Assembly (NCBI RefSeq): GCF_009176705.1
Contig: NZ_AP021846.1
Span: 2,388,001-2,452,000, forward strand
DNA: 64,000 bases
Direction: 5' to 3'
DNA from: Pseudoalteromonas sp. A25
GTDB taxonomy: Bacteria; Pseudomonadota; Gammaproteobacteria; Enterobacterales; Alteromonadaceae
Positions 1 through 9,905 of this stretch are shown here, piece after piece (position 1 is the first letter of the stretch; each line of letters starts with the position of its first letter). The notes below the pieces were generated by a model. It had not been told where the DNA came from, did not search any database, and saw only the letters and a list, made by a program, of their open reading frames with translations. A program made the position numbers and the translations under genes.

Positions 1-260
1 CCTTTTTCTGGGTCGATCCCCATACGCGCAACTAAGTTAGCGTAATCTTTATTCTTTTTATAAATGGCTTTTTCTTCAGGCGACATTTTTCTAACTTCAG
101 CTGGACTTTTTGTAGCCAAGCCTTTCGTTTTACCTGCGCCTGAAGTAGGTAAGTCTCGCACATGCCCAACACTGGACTTGACGATATAATCCTTACCTAA
201 ATATTTATTAATTGTTTTTGCCTTAGCGGGAGACTCTACAATTACTAGCGATTTGCCCAT
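1..260 (-). CDS. topA: DNA topoisomerase I, N-terminal fragment
   Basis: Type IA topoisomerase that relaxes negative supercoils. Only the first 86 codons lie in the window; the gene continues beyond base 1. The reading starts [20 protein letters not shown] and continues through a VGHVRDLP segment, which is the TOPRIM-domain opening of TopA with its conserved E-S-P-A-K-A metal/active-site strand. The ATG at 260 is the natural TopA start, although only a weak GG-containing ribosome site precedes it. It is transcribed away from the downstream lipoprotein terminator, from the 261-464 gap. Identification is confident; nothing can be said about the rest of the protein. Confidence 0.93.
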   Translation of the reverse strand, partial: MGKSLVIVESPAKAKTINKYLGKDYIVKSSVGHVRDLPTSGAGKTKGLATKSPAEVRKMSPEEKAIYKKNKDYANLVARMGIDPEK

Positions 261-464
261 AGCTGCCTATTTTGACCCATCTTGTCTGAGTTTTTGCCCG
301 TCTTGGGCGACTAATATTTATAGGTATATCTACAAACACCTATTGTTACAAGCTTTAAATACAATCTTTTAGCTGATTAACGATTAATTACACAATTACC
401 GCTGCTATTTTAAGCAAAAAGTACAAAGCCAAATTTAAGCAGCGCAATATAAAGGAAACGGTAC

Positions 465-494
465 AAAAATGCCAACCCGAAGGTTGGCATTTTT
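465..494. terminator. Bidirectional rho-independent terminator
   Basis: A 13-bp stem (AAAAATGCCAACC with GGTTGGCATTTTT) around a CGAA loop. It lies 13 bases past the stop of the minus-strand lipoprotein gene and gives a U-tract on both strands. It insulates the lipoprotein gene from the topA promoter region. Confidence 0.85.
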
Positions 495-507
495 TGTGTG
501 CCGTTTA

Positions 508-3500
508 TTAACCAGCATCTTTTACTGGTAGCGTAACAGAGGTTATTACCCCTTTTGGCGTAGTGAATATAAATGACACTGCACCATCTTTCTTTTGGTT
601 CGCCTCTATCTCTCTTGAAATAGTAAACGTTTCCTTGGCAGGTAAGGTTGAGCTTGAGTTTGGAACAGTCACGTCAGATACACCCGTATATAGTCCATTA
701 TCTGTACTAATCGCAATTTCGGTGCCTTGCGGAAGTGGATTATTGTGTATATCACTGTATAGCAAAGTCACTTGGATACTCTCAATATTATCGATGGTCG
801 TACCCGGTGCGGCCGCCGTAGCAAAATTTACACCGAGCACATCACAGTATTCATCGTTGTCAGATTTTTCCAACTGTACCGCAATAACAGACTTGCTCGT
901 ATCGTCGGGGTCTCTCAACATGATATTTTCACAATTAGCTGGGATTGTTGTTACATTATTTCCCAACTTAGCACCAACCTTTGCAACAAAGCGAAAAGTA
1001 GGCTTACTACCTGACATAATAATTTCGGCACTATCAAACACATCTATGAGAGATTTTGTACACTGTGCTGCGCTTTGTTGGGCAGCAGTACAACTTAAGC
1101 CATTGTATTGTCCGTCTCTATCAGTAAACGTGCCATCGCCATTACCATCCCATAACTTTTCAAAATGCCCCGAGTTTGTATTTAGGGGGGAACAAGGGTT
1201 GGAAGTACTCGACGGAATACAATTTGTGCCCTCATAGTTTCCGTTTTCATTATCATCTCTAAAAGCTTCAGGCACATCGTACACGAGGCTAAATTCATTG
1301 CTGTCAAAAAGTCCATTGCCATTCACGTCATTGAAATTTTCTTCTCCGTCAGTAATGGCTATCAATGTTGCACGCCCTGCTAGAGGCACACCGTCTGAGT
1401 CATGGGCTGCATTTAAAATACCCTTGATACAAGGTGCGGGTTCACCAGCATACAAGTCACAATTACGAGTGTCTTCAAGTACAGTGCCATTGAGCTGATT
1501 GTTGCCAACATTCAAAATTTGTTCATGAGATGGCTCAGAGATACCTTGGCCCACTAAAAAGGACTTTTTCGCGGCATATAGTTTTTTAGGGTTAAACGAA
1601 TCAACGCGATTTCCCCAGTAATTAGTAGAACAATTGCCTTGACTCGGTAACTCACAGTCAATTGGACTGCGCGGATCGCTAGAGGGTTTATTAGTCACAA
1701 ACGGGATGATATTTTGACTTACCCAAGTGGCACTACAACGGCCATCCGTTGTTTCACACTCAAGCTCAGCATTAAACTGTGTACCATCCACGGTACCCAC
1801 TGCGCCCCCTTCTGCACTAACATAAACTTTAGTGCCATCATGCACGAAATTACCGTATCTATCGGCGATATTCACTGTAACTGGCACTTCTTGGTTACTA
1901 AAGTTAAGTGTTTCTGTGTTTGTCGTAGCGACTGACAAAGACATCGTTGAGTTTACAGGCAAGCCACTCGTTACACTCAAACGACTAGATACCGACATGA
2001 TAGCTTGATCTTGAGGAACTAACTTAATTGTACCTACTTGACAACCAGTAGGCTTATTAACTGCACTACATTCATCATAACGCTCTTGCCAACAGGTAAC
2101 TTCATCATTATTGTTAGTCGGAATAAGCTCCGAAGGTATGAAACAGGCTTGAACCACAAAACTAGATGATACATTCCCTGAGCTTACAATAACCTTTGCT
2201 TCACCTTGCGAGTCAGTACGAACACTGCTTGGCACTAGCGTTGCGTCACTGTGCTTAGCTCTGAGTCTAAAATCTATGCGCTGGTTAGCAGCCCCTCCAC
2301 TTAGACTGTTAATCAACTTGAACGTCAGCTCAGATGATTCTTTTCGCTGCGGGCCACCTGTACCTTTAAGTGCCAATAAGCTCTCAGTCACATCAACAAA
2401 TTCAATTGATTGAGGTTTAGCAGGAGACACAGGAATAATGACCTGATCAGTCACTGAATTGCCCCCTTTTGAGATAGTAACCGATACGGTATCGCCTGTT
2501 GCGATATCACACCCTAGATTCTTATAAGTAGAATATGCAATACCACCCACACTTGTCGCATTGGCATCAACGCTTGCTTTGTCGCCTTCAGCACATCCAG
2601 AAGAGAATGCAACATCAAGAGGCGTAGTGACAAATGCGCCGCTCTGATCTCGGATTTCGACCGTTAATAACGTTGTTTCACCGGCTCCAAGCGCGATGTC
2701 ATTACCTTGAGAATCTTTATTTAAGCCATTGTCTATGCTCAGAGATAGGTCTTCTGCACCACTGGTAAATGCAAATGTGGCTGAAACGTCATTAAATGTT
2801 GCGGTTAATTGACCTGCACCACCTTGCAAAGGTGGACGGTATTTAAATAATGCAAAGCCAAAGTTGTCTGTGACGCTTTTTTCGCCCGATAAAATTGTAC
2901 CAATGTCAGCAGCTAAGTTAACCAATACTCCAGCTATACCTTGACCTGACTTAGTACTTGAAGCGCCTACAAGTACATCAACTTCAGTAATCGCGTCAAT
3001 TTTATTAGTTTGTGTACAACTTTCTGAAAGCACGTCCAAAGACACGTTATCACGCTCACTTTCCCAACCCGCAGGGCAATTAGCCAACACTTTAATATTT
3101 AATTTGGTGCTATCATCTTCAGCATTCGCCTCATCACCAGATGAGTAAAATACGGTTTTGCTGGTTATGTCACTACCTTCGCTGGCGCTATACGTTGCAA
3201 GCACCTCTCCCCAGCCACGGTTTTCACCACTTTCTATTGTTATGGTAGCGATACCATCGGAATTAGTAGCGCCTGTTCCCGACTCAGGGCTCAAACGACC
3301 AGCATGATTCAATTGAAATTGCACCAGCTTGTTAGTGAGAGGTTTGTTATTTTGAGTTAACGTTGCTCTTACAAAACCCTTTTTATCCTGGGTTATCGGG
3401 TTAGTCTCACTAAACGTGTTCCCTTCGTTATCAACTACAGTTATGTTGAAAATGATTTCTGAACTGACACCCAATGCATAAAATACAGATTTGCCAGTGA

Positions 3501-3909
3501 TCACGTTATCATCTGTAGCATTAAAGGTGGCAGTGACTTCTCCCCAACCACCATTTTCGCCACTTTCGACCGAAATAGTTGCAATACCCTCGGAGTTGGT
3601 TGCAGCGGTATATGTTTCTGGAGTTTCGACGCCAGCATAATTCAATTGTATTTGAATTAGTTTGCTACTTAATGGTTGACTGTTTTGCAATAGCGTTACA
3701 GTAATGACGCCTTTATTATCTTGACTTAAAGGATTTGCTTCATTGAATTGATTTCCCTGTTGATCAGCGATAGCAACTGTTAACGTAATCTCACCATCAC
3801 TGCTTGTACCACCATCTCCATCATTATTTTTTTCAATTGAACCACCACCACCGCAAGCGGTGAGTAATAAACTGAGCATACACATGCATAACCAGCGCAT
3901 CAAAGGCAT
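508..3909 (-). CDS. Large Ig-like-domain lipoprotein
   Basis: An 1133-residue predicted lipoprotein of unknown function. The leader MPLMRWLCMCMLSLLLTAC has a lipobox LTAC with the acylated cysteine at residue 19, followed by a Gly/Asp-rich linker. Two diverged tandem domains of about 107 residues (roughly 41-148 and 152-258) share a V/IxDxxGNxF opening and an SEGIATISVESGE-type strand, as in bacterial Ig-like Big_1/invasin domains. More Ig-like segments follow. Near residues 850-920 there are Asp/Asn/Gly-rich loops (DVNGNGLFDSNE, DGNGDGTFTDRDG) that look like EF-hand or dockerin-type calcium sites. A good AGAGAGG ribosome site precedes the ATG at 3909. The gene is monocistronic with its own terminator. 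The Ig assignment is by pattern; a surface or adhesion-related role is inferred. Confidence 0.75.
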   Translation of the reverse strand: MPLMRWLCMCMLSLLLTACGGGGSIEKNNDGDGGTSSDGEITLTVAIADQQGNQFNEANPLSQDNKGVITVTLLQNSQPLSSKLIQIQLNYAGVETPETYTAATNSEGIATISVESGENGGWGEVTATFNATDDNVITGKSVFYALGVSSEIIFNITVVDNEGNTFSETNPITQDKKGFVRATLTQNNKPLTNKLVQFQLNHAGRLSPESGTGATNSDGIATITIESGENRGWGEVLATYSASEGSDITSKTVFYSSGDEANAEDDSTKLNIKVLANCPAGWESERDNVSLDVLSESCTQTNKIDAITEVDVLVGASSTKSGQGIAGVLVNLAADIGTILSGEKSVTDNFGFALFKYRPPLQGGAGQLTATFNDVSATFAFTSGAEDLSLSIDNGLNKDSQGNDIALGAGETTLLTVEIRDQSGAFVTTPLDVAFSSGCAEGDKASVDANATSVGGIAYSTYKNLGCDIATGDTVSVTISKGGNSVTDQVIIPVSPAKPQSIEFVDVTESLLALKGTGGPQRKESSELTFKLINSLSGGAANQRIDFRLRAKHSDATLVPSSVRTDSQGEAKVIVSSGNVSSSFVVQACFIPSELIPTNNNDEVTCWQERYDECSAVNKPTGCQVGTIKLVPQDQAIMSVSSRLSVTSGLPVNSTMSLSVATTNTETLNFSNQEVPVTVNIADRYGNFVHDGTKVYVSAEGGAVGTVDGTQFNAELECETTDGRCSATWVSQNIIPFVTNKPSSDPRSPIDCELPSQGNCSTNYWGNRVDSFNPKKLYAAKKSFLVGQGISEPSHEQILNVGNNQLNGTVLEDTRNCDLYAGEPAPCIKGILNAAHDSDGVPLAGRATLIAITDGEENFNDVNGNGLFDSNEFSLVYDVPEAFRDDNENGNYEGTNCIPSSTSNPCSPLNTNSGHFEKLWDGNGDGTFTDRDGQYNGLSCTAAQQSAAQCTKSLIDVFDSAEIIMSGSKPTFRFVAKVGAKLGNNVTTIPANCENIMLRDPDDTSKSVIAVQLEKSDNDEYCDVLGVNFATAAAPGTTIDNIESIQVTLLYSDIHNNPLPQGTEIAISTDNGLYTGVSDVTVPNSSSTLPAKETFTISREIEANQKKDGAVSFIFTTPKGVITSVTLPVKDAG

Positions 3910-4076
3910 TAACCTCTCTCCCTAGCAAACTTAAAGCTGTATTTTCTTTCATGTTACCTTAGAAATAAGCAAAAATTCACAGTTTTTTCTTATTTCTAAC
4001 CGATTTTTTTTGCCAAAATCATCCAGCCTGTTAGGCTATGCAGATCGAATGACGTAACTCAGTTCAAACTAACAGT

Positions 4077-5402
4077 ATGCAAAAAAATAACAAGATGAGT
4101 TTAACAACTCGGATCATGCTTGGCATGGTATTCGGGATTGTGCTTGGTTTATCACTGCAAGCCCTGTTTTCAGGTCAAGCTGAATATTTTATCCCCCTGG
4201 GTCTTTTTGACTTCCCCGTTAAAAGCTTTCTAGTTGACGGCTTATTCCATATCGGCGGACAAATATTTATTGCCAGTTTAAAAATGCTTGTTGTACCTTT
4301 GGTCTTCATCTCTTTGGTATGTGGTACATGTAGCCTTAGCGACCCTAAAAAGCTGGGCCGCTTGGGTGGCAAGTCGATTGGCTTGTATTTAATGACCACC
4401 GCTGTTGCCATTACAGTTGCAATTAGCTTAGCTTTACTAATTGCCCCTGGTGAAGGTCAAACAATACCTACAGATGCTACTTTCGAAGCACAACAAGCTC
4501 CAACGCTTGCACAAGTGATTATCAACATGTTCCCAACTAACCCAATCAATGCAATGGCAGCAGGAAATATGCTACAAGTTATTGTATTTGCGTTGCTATT
4601 TGGTATTGCAATGGCGTTATCAGGGGAACCAGGCAAACGCGTTGCGAAAGTGTTTGACGACTTAAATACAGTTGTACTTAAGCTAGTAACTATTTTAATG
4701 AACTTGGCACCCTACGGCGTATTCTGCCTCATGGCCAAATTGTTTACGACCATTGAAATGGGCCTTATTATCAGCTTGGGCAAGTATTTCTTTGTTGTCG
4801 TTGCAGCGCTTTTCATTCATGCACTTATTAACTACTCTATCATCCTTAAAGTACTCACCGGCTTAAGTCCAATTACCTTTTTACTAAAAATGAAAGACGC
4901 TTGTATGTTTGCCTTTAGCACCTCAAGCTCAAGCGCAACCATGCCAGTGACCCTTGAAACTGCAACCAAAAAACTAGGTGCACACAATTCAGTAGCTTCG
5001 TTTACTGTACCACTGGGCGCAACCATCAATATGGATGGCACAGCAATTATGCAAGGCGTGGCGACCGTATTTATCGCGCAAGTGTTTGCCATTGATTTGA
5101 GCATTACCGACTACTTAATGGTTATTTTAACCGCAACGCTGGCTTCAGTAGGTACTGCAGGTGTGCCCGGTGTTGGTTTGATTATGCTTGCCATGGTCCT
5201 TAATCAAGTAGGCCTTCCCGTAGAAGGGATAGCAATTATCATTGGTGTGGATAGATTACTTGATATGACCCGTACTGCAGTGAATGTTACTGGTGACTGT
5301 ATGGTTACTTGTATTGTGGCCAAATCTGAAAAAGAGTTCGATATAGAGGTGTTTAACGACCCTGACGCGGCAAAAGAGCTAGAAGAGAAAACGTCTTTAT
5401 AA
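4077..5402 (+). CDS. Dicarboxylate/amino-acid:cation symporter (SLC1/DAACS family)
   Basis: A 441-residue inner-membrane secondary transporter related to GltP and GltPh. Family motifs are present in order: a serine-rich hairpin 1 (STSSSSATMP, about 282-291), NMDGT at 318-322, the hairpin 2 segment VGTAGVPG, and a TM8 signature DRLLDMTRTAVNVTGD at 392-407. In GltPh the arginine equivalent to R399 binds the substrate side-chain carboxylate, so an aspartate/glutamate substrate with Na+ or H+ coupling is likely. The start is uncertain: ATG 4077 and ATG 4095 (MSLTTRIMLG) both lack a clear Shine-Dalgarno sequence. A strong terminator follows immediately. Confidence 0.9.
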   Translation: MQKNNKMSLTTRIMLGMVFGIVLGLSLQALFSGQAEYFIPLGLFDFPVKSFLVDGLFHIGGQIFIASLKMLVVPLVFISLVCGTCSLSDPKKLGRLGGKSIGLYLMTTAVAITVAISLALLIAPGEGQTIPTDATFEAQQAPTLAQVIINMFPTNPINAMAAGNMLQVIVFALLFGIAMALSGEPGKRVAKVFDDLNTVVLKLVTILMNLAPYGVFCLMAKLFTTIEMGLIISLGKYFFVVVAALFIHALINYSIILKVLTGLSPITFLLKMKDACMFAFSTSSSSATMPVTLETATKKLGAHNSVASFTVPLGATINMDGTAIMQGVATVFIAQVFAIDLSITDYLMVILTATLASVGTAGVPGVGLIMLAMVLNQVGLPVEGIAIIIGVDRLLDMTRTAVNVTGDCMVTCIVAKSEKEFDIEVFNDPDAAKELEEKTSL

Positions 5403-5419
5403 ACCAATAAGTAATAAAA

Positions 5420-5448
5420 AGCCCGCAACAACAGCGGGCTTTTTTTTT
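5420..5448. terminator. Rho-independent terminator shared by convergent genes
   Basis: Stem AGCCCGC / GCGGGCT with a 7-nt loop, an 8-T tract on the plus side and an A-rich flank on the other. It lies between the convergent symporter gene and metC and can serve both. Confidence 0.9.
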
Positions 5449-5458
5449 GCTGATATAT

Positions 5459-6628
5459 TTAGCAGTTTGCCTCATACACGGCTAAAGCCTGATCTAAATC
5501 TGCGATTAAGTCGTCTACATCTTCAAGCCCTATGTGCAAACGGATCACCGGACCTTGCTCCCAACCAGTCTGACTACGTAAACCAGCCATGGTTTTATTG
5601 GCCGTTACCAAACTTTCGTACCCACCCCATGAAAAGCCCATTTTAAAATGCTCTAGCGCATCTAAAAATGCATTGATAGCCTTTTGAGTTCCTTTGTTCA
5701 TTACGAACGAGAACAAACCATTGCTCCCACTAAAATCACGTTTAAAAAACTCATGACCAGGACAGGTTTGCAAAGCTGGATGCCTAACGTGATCAACAAG
5801 CGGGTGGTTGGTGAGCCACTGGGCTACTTGCAGCGCTGCTTTTTCATGCTGAGCTAAACGCACAGGCATGGTACGCAAGCCACGTAACGCCAAATAGGCA
5901 TCATCTGCGGAGGTACATTGCCCCAACAAGTATGAATGCTCCCGAAGCGTTGGCCAGTGTGCCTCATTGGCAACGGCAACCCCCATCATTACATCAGAGT
6001 GACCAACAATGTATTTTGTTGCCGCTTGAATACTAATATCAACGCCATGGTCAAGCGGCTTATAATGCCAGCCATTACCATAAGTATTGTCTAACATAGT
6101 GATCACTCCATGGCGCTTGGCAGTAGCAACAAGGGTTGGAACATCTTGTACTTCCATGGTTATTGAACCCGGAGACTCCAAAAACAACACTTTGGTGTTT
6201 TCTTGAATAAGTGCTTCGATACCGGCACCTATCATAGGGTCATAGTAGGTTGTGGTAATACCCAATCCCGCTAAAATTTTGTCACAAAAGTCTCGCGTTG
6301 GTTCGTACGCAGTATCAACCATCAATAGGTGGTCGCCTGTTTTCAAAAATGACAATAAAGACTGGCTAATTGCAGCCGCACCACAGGGATAAAGCGCGCA
6401 ACCAGCGCCATTTTCTAGCTCCATGATTGCATCTTGCAAAGCATAATGTGTGTTGGTGCCACGACGGCCATAAAATAAGGTGCGATTGCCTCGCTCTTTA
6501 ATTGCTTGATGCATGTCTGCAACGCTATCAAACACAACCGTTGATGCGCGTTGCACGACCGGATTAACGACGCCTTGCGTATATTGAGATTTGCGTCCAG
6601 CACTCACTAATTTTGTATTTTTTTTCAT
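5459..6628 (-). CDS. metC: Cystathionine beta-lyase
   Basis: A 389-residue PLP enzyme that cleaves cystathionine to homocysteine, ammonia and pyruvate in methionine biosynthesis. Diagnostic segments match the MetC branch of the Cys/Met-metabolism family: LFYGRRGT, GAGCALYPCGAAA, FLESPGSITMEV, the PLP-lysine segment IQAATKYIVGHSD (K205) and the C-terminal RLHIGLEDVDDLIADLDQAL. Length is normal. It follows nudC on the same strand after only 9 bases, so the two are probably cotranscribed. Confidence 0.95.
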   Translation of the reverse strand: MKKNTKLVSAGRKSQYTQGVVNPVVQRASTVVFDSVADMHQAIKERGNRTLFYGRRGTNTHYALQDAIMELENGAGCALYPCGAAAISQSLLSFLKTGDHLLMVDTAYEPTRDFCDKILAGLGITTTYYDPMIGAGIEALIQENTKVLFLESPGSITMEVQDVPTLVATAKRHGVITMLDNTYGNGWHYKPLDHGVDISIQAATKYIVGHSDVMMGVAVANEAHWPTLREHSYLLGQCTSADDAYLALRGLRTMPVRLAQHEKAALQVAQWLTNHPLVDHVRHPALQTCPGHEFFKRDFSGSNGLFSFVMNKGTQKAINAFLDALEHFKMGFSWGGYESLVTANKTMAGLRSQTGWEQGPVIRLHIGLEDVDDLIADLDQALAVYEANC

Positions 6629-6637
6629 TTATCACCT

Positions 6638-7552
6638 TTATTGTGCACGCCAATACTCGACTAAATAACGAGAGATAGAATCTGGTCGGGTTAGCTTATA
6701 GCCTGCTCCAGCGTCCCCCCACTGACCAAACGTATCCAATTGTTCACGCGAGAACCATTGCGCGTCCTCTAAATCGTCTTGATCAATATTAATATTTGTA
6801 GAACTTGCTTTACCTATAAAACCCAACATAAGCGATGAGGGGAAAGGCCATGGCTGCGATGCGATATATTCAACGTCGATCACATCAATGTCAGCTTCTT
6901 CTTTAACCTCTCTTATCACAGCCTGTTCTAGTGTTTCGCCTGGATCTACAAACCCAGCTAGGGTTGAGTACACACCTTCAGGCCAACCGGCTTGGCGACC
7001 CATTAAGCAGCGCTCAATACCATCATCAAAAGTATGTGTGATAAGCATGATCACCGCAGGATCAGTACGCGGAAATGTCATATGTTGGCATTGCTCATTT
7101 TGACAACGCCGAGCGTGTCCTGCCTCAATACTTTCATTGGTATAACCACAGCGTCCACAAAAGCGATGCGTTTTATGCCAATAACATAACCCCCTGGCCA
7201 ACACGCCAACGGATGCCATATTATGATCAAGTTGCAAACCGATGCGCCTCATGTCTACAAACTCAAGATCTGTATTGTGTAGCAAAGGCAAAGTGCCATT
7301 ATGGTTAGAGACGTCTAGTGCGAAGTAGTTATATCGCTCGTCTACACCCAAAAATACCGCATTCTTTTTATCAAATTCACGCACATCCTCAAGCTCAAAC
7401 AAATGAAGCTCGCTCGTGGCAACATTTATCAAGTTTCTATCTTTATCTATAAGAAGCCATCGGCTATTGGTATTGATTTGACGTGTTATCCACTGCTGAT
7501 CTTTGCGTTCATTAGAAGCACGATTTAAGTGCATAAAGGTATAATGTAACAA
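6638..7552 (-). CDS. nudC: NAD+/NADH pyrophosphatase (Nudix)
   Basis: A 304-residue Nudix hydrolase that cuts NADH/NAD+ to NMN(H) and AMP; the family also decaps NAD-capped RNA. It has a four-cysteine zinc ribbon (CGRCGY and CQNEQC) followed by the Nudix box GFVDPGETLEQAVIREVKEE and the NudC-specific array SQPWPFPSSLM. The second-to-last glycine of the classical Nudix box is aspartate here. It is the first gene of a probable nudC-metC transcription unit. Confidence 0.93.
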   Translation of the reverse strand: MLHYTFMHLNRASNERKDQQWITRQINTNSRWLLIDKDRNLINVATSELHLFELEDVREFDKKNAVFLGVDERYNYFALDVSNHNGTLPLLHNTDLEFVDMRRIGLQLDHNMASVGVLARGLCYWHKTHRFCGRCGYTNESIEAGHARRCQNEQCQHMTFPRTDPAVIMLITHTFDDGIERCLMGRQAGWPEGVYSTLAGFVDPGETLEQAVIREVKEEADIDVIDVEYIASQPWPFPSSLMLGFIGKASSTNINIDQDDLEDAQWFSREQLDTFGQWGDAGAGYKLTRPDSISRYLVEYWRAQ

Positions 7553-7646
7553 AGCCTGATCCCTGTTGATGATGTTTGCATAAAGCTAACATATTGCAGA
7601 ACAAAGCTAAACTACTTGCACAGTAGTCAGCAATCAAAATACACGC

Positions 7647-7669
7647 AAAAAAAAAGCCCTTTCGGGCTT
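7647..7669 (-). terminator. Terminator of nagB
   Basis: Stem AAGCCC / GGGCTT with a 4-nt loop. On the minus strand it is followed by nine U residues, 23 bases after the nagB stop. Confidence 0.88.
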
Positions 7670-7691
7670 AAAGCTATAGTGTAACTCCACA

Positions 7692-8495
7692 CTACAGAGA
7701 GGCAAGAGACGCCAAATAGTCTTGAAGCTTTTGGTTTTCAGCTTCAATATGTTGGTAAAATTCAATATCTTTTAGTTTACTAGCCGCTAACAGGTCGATG
7801 ACGATTACGGCGTCTTTATGCATTTGCAACGCTGACGCGGGGCAGGATGCTGTTAATGGACCTTCGACCATCGCTTGAACTGCATCAGCTTTATTTTCAC
7901 CTGTTGCTAGCAAAATCACTTTTTTGGCATCTAAAATCGTGCCTATGCCCATTGTGATGGATAGATGCGGTTGATACTCTCCGTCTTTGAAAAAACGGGC
8001 ATTATCGTCAATGGTTTCTTTAGTTAATGTTTTTACTCGCGTACGAGATGTTAAACCTGAAGATGGTTCATTAAAGCCAATATGACCATTGCGTCCAATA
8101 CCGAGTAACTGAATATCGACTCCCCCAGCTGCAGCCATTCGTGCTTCATAATCTTGACATGCTGTTATAGGGTTTTTCGCATCACCTGGCGGTACGTGCG
8201 TGTTATCGATATCAATGTCGATGTGGTTAAACAACTGCTCATTCATAAAGTAACGATAGCTTTGCGGATGAGAGCCTTCTAAACCAAGATACTCATCTAA
8301 ATTAAATGTTGTAGCATCTTTAAAACTCAACTCGCCTTCTCGATTACGGCGAATAAGCTCTTGATACAGGGCAACTGGCGTAGAACCTGTCGCCAACCCC
8401 AGTACTGATTCAGCTTTACGTTGTAGCTGGTTAGAAAATAAATCTGCGCCATAGGCTGCGACTTCTGCGGCATCATTTAAAATAACAATTTGCAT
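7692..8495 (-). CDS. nagB: Glucosamine-6-phosphate deaminase
   Basis: A 267-residue enzyme converting glucosamine-6-phosphate to fructose-6-phosphate and ammonia, the last step of GlcNAc catabolism. Conserved NagB motifs are GLATGSTP (phosphate loop), [10 protein letters not shown] (catalytic Asp) and [13 protein letters not shown] (catalytic His/Glu). Length matches the E. coli enzyme (266). It has its own promoter region with a NagR-type palindrome about 120 bases upstream and is separated from nagX by 258 bases, so it is probably a monocistronic member of the nag regulon. Confidence 0.96.
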   Translation of the reverse strand: MQIVILNDAAEVAAYGADLFSNQLQRKAESVLGLATGSTPVALYQELIRRNREGELSFKDATTFNLDEYLGLEGSHPQSYRYFMNEQLFNHIDIDIDNTHVPPGDAKNPITACQDYEARMAAAGGVDIQLLGIGRNGHIGFNEPSSGLTSRTRVKTLTKETIDDNARFFKDGEYQPHLSITMGIGTILDAKKVILLATGENKADAVQAMVEGPLTASCPASALQMHKDAVIVIDLLAASKLKDIEFYQHIEAENQKLQDYLASLASL

Positions 8496-8614
8496 AGTAT
8501 TAGCTCAACGTTGAGTACAAAGAAAAATGGGATCTGAACCTTACTTCGCGTGCAATCAAAGTAAGGTCAGATCAAACCTAATTGGGATACACTGTATTAT
8601 TAGGCATTACCATT

Positions 8615-8630
8615 ATGACAACGCTGTCAT
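8615..8630. promoter_or_regulatory. NagR-type operator upstream of nagB
   Basis: The 16-mer ATGACAACGCTGTCAT is the exact reverse complement of the site upstream of nagK (12074-12089). It fits the ATGACARCGYTGTCAT palindrome known for the LacI-family GlcNAc repressor NagR in Alteromonadales. It lies on or just downstream of a putative -10 element, a position suited to repression. Confidence 0.85.
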
Positions 8631-8657
8631 TATTATCAGAATAAAAAGCTTTGTAAA
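8630..8657 (-). promoter_or_regulatory. Putative sigma-70 promoter of nagB
   Basis: Minus strand: TTTACA (8657-8652), a 16-base spacer, then TAATAA (8635-8630), running into the NagR-type operator. The match is moderate; the position next to the operator is the main support. Confidence 0.45.
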
Positions 8658-8701
8658 GTAAAAGTGAAGAAAAAATTCACCATTTTAGCTCCAAAAACGA
8701 T

Positions 8702-8726
8702 GAAGCCCACGTATTTCGTGGGCTTC
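8702..8726 (-). terminator. Terminator-like hairpin after nagX
   Basis: A perfect 10-bp stem (GAAGCCCACG / CGTGGGCTTC) with a 5-nt loop, 28 bases past the nagX stop. The U-tract on the minus strand is modest (ATCGTTTTT). Confidence 0.7.
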
Positions 8727-8753
8727 GCTATCTTGAAATTATTTTAATTTACA

Positions 8754-9887
8754 TTAAACGCTTACAAAGATCTTCCGTTTATACATCCAATGTAGCACTA
8801 ATAACTGCACTAAAAGCAATGCTAAAACACTAAGTAAAGGTTGCCATTGAGCTGAAGCAGCTGTAACTAATCCACCAAATACACTTAGGCTGATATAGCC
8901 CCAATCAACCAAAGACGAAGCAAGATAGATAATAATCGAGTTCGCCCCTATGATTATGAATGGATAAGCTAGCTTTTGCGTATTTAATAAATCGACCAAC
9001 GCATAAAAAATCGCGAACAAAATTGTACTCCAACCCACCGTAACGAGTACAAATGAACTGGTCCAAAGCTCTTTATTTACCGGAAAGAACACATCCCATA
9101 ACCAACCAATGAGTAAACAACCTAGACCAACACCAAATAAAACAACAACGCTACGCCACTGCCCAAACTGCTCAGCGCGTGACACAAAGCGGCCAACAAA
9201 CACTCCTGCAATCGCGTTTACTATCGCTGGTAAGGTTGATAACACCCCTTCTGGGTCAACAACACGAGATTGATAACTTATCCCAGGTAAAAAGTACTTA
9301 TCAAACCAAGCATTCCAACTTCCAGCGCCGCTAGCTGATAGATCCCCTGCCACACCATTTGGCACAGGAATAAAGCACAATAGGAGCCAGTAAAAAAGTA
9401 AGATCCCCGCACCAACAAAAGCTTGAGTGCGCGCACTGGTATGCCAAACTAACAGCGCACAAAAAAACCATGCGAACGCTATTCGTCCTAATACACTTGC
9501 GTAGCGAACTTCATCGACAGCAGCAGGTATGCCTGTCCCCCAGCCATGATTGTATAAAACCCCAAGTAAACACAGCAGAAGCAACCTTTTAACAGCTTTT
9601 TGGTAATACGGCTTTCTTTGTGCCAAAGGCATGTGATCAATACGTTTAGGTGCAAGTCCCATCGCCACGCCAGAGAGAAAAATAAATAGTGGAAAGATTA
9701 GGTCATAGAAAGTAAAACCATGCCAAGGACTATGCACTGTATGCGCTTCAAATAACTTCCAGCCATGCCAGCCTGTAAGTACAAATAGTGCGGCAAAAAT
9801 AGATTGCCCCCCTAAAATCCAAAACATATCCATGCCCCGCAGAGCATCGAGCGATGCCAGACGTTTTTTTGTGCTTTTTGTAGTCAT
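8754..9887 (-). CDS. nagX: NagX-type polytopic membrane protein (DUF5009 / HGSNAT-like)
   Basis: A 377-residue integral membrane protein with about ten hydrophobic segments. The start (KKRLASLDALRGMDMFWILGG) and the FIFLSGVAMGLAP segment are typical of the family related to heparan-alpha-glucosaminide N-acetyltransferase that is found in bacterial chitin/GlcNAc operons as NagX. Its biochemical role is not established. Here it sits directly downstream of nagA, behind a terminator in a 64-base gap, so it is probably expressed by read-through from nagKA. The family call rests on motif and context. Confidence 0.82.
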   Translation of the reverse strand: MTTKSTKKRLASLDALRGMDMFWILGGQSIFAALFVLTGWHGWKLFEAHTVHSPWHGFTFYDLIFPLFIFLSGVAMGLAPKRIDHMPLAQRKPYYQKAVKRLLLLCLLGVLYNHGWGTGIPAAVDEVRYASVLGRIAFAWFFCALLVWHTSARTQAFVGAGILLFYWLLLCFIPVPNGVAGDLSASGAGSWNAWFDKYFLPGISYQSRVVDPEGVLSTLPAIVNAIAGVFVGRFVSRAEQFGQWRSVVVLFGVGLGCLLIGWLWDVFFPVNKELWTSSFVLVTVGWSTILFAIFYALVDLLNTQKLAYPFIIIGANSIIIYLASSLVDWGYISLSVFGGLVTAASAQWQPLLSVLALLLVQLLVLHWMYKRKIFVSV

Positions 9888-9905
9888 CGGGTACCTCTTA
9901 AAAAC

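Noticed and set aside
563..1935. Several plus-strand open frames of 66-224 codons
   Set aside because: They lie antisense to the large lipoprotein gene, lack ribosome sites and are shadows of its Ser/Thr/Gly-rich codons.
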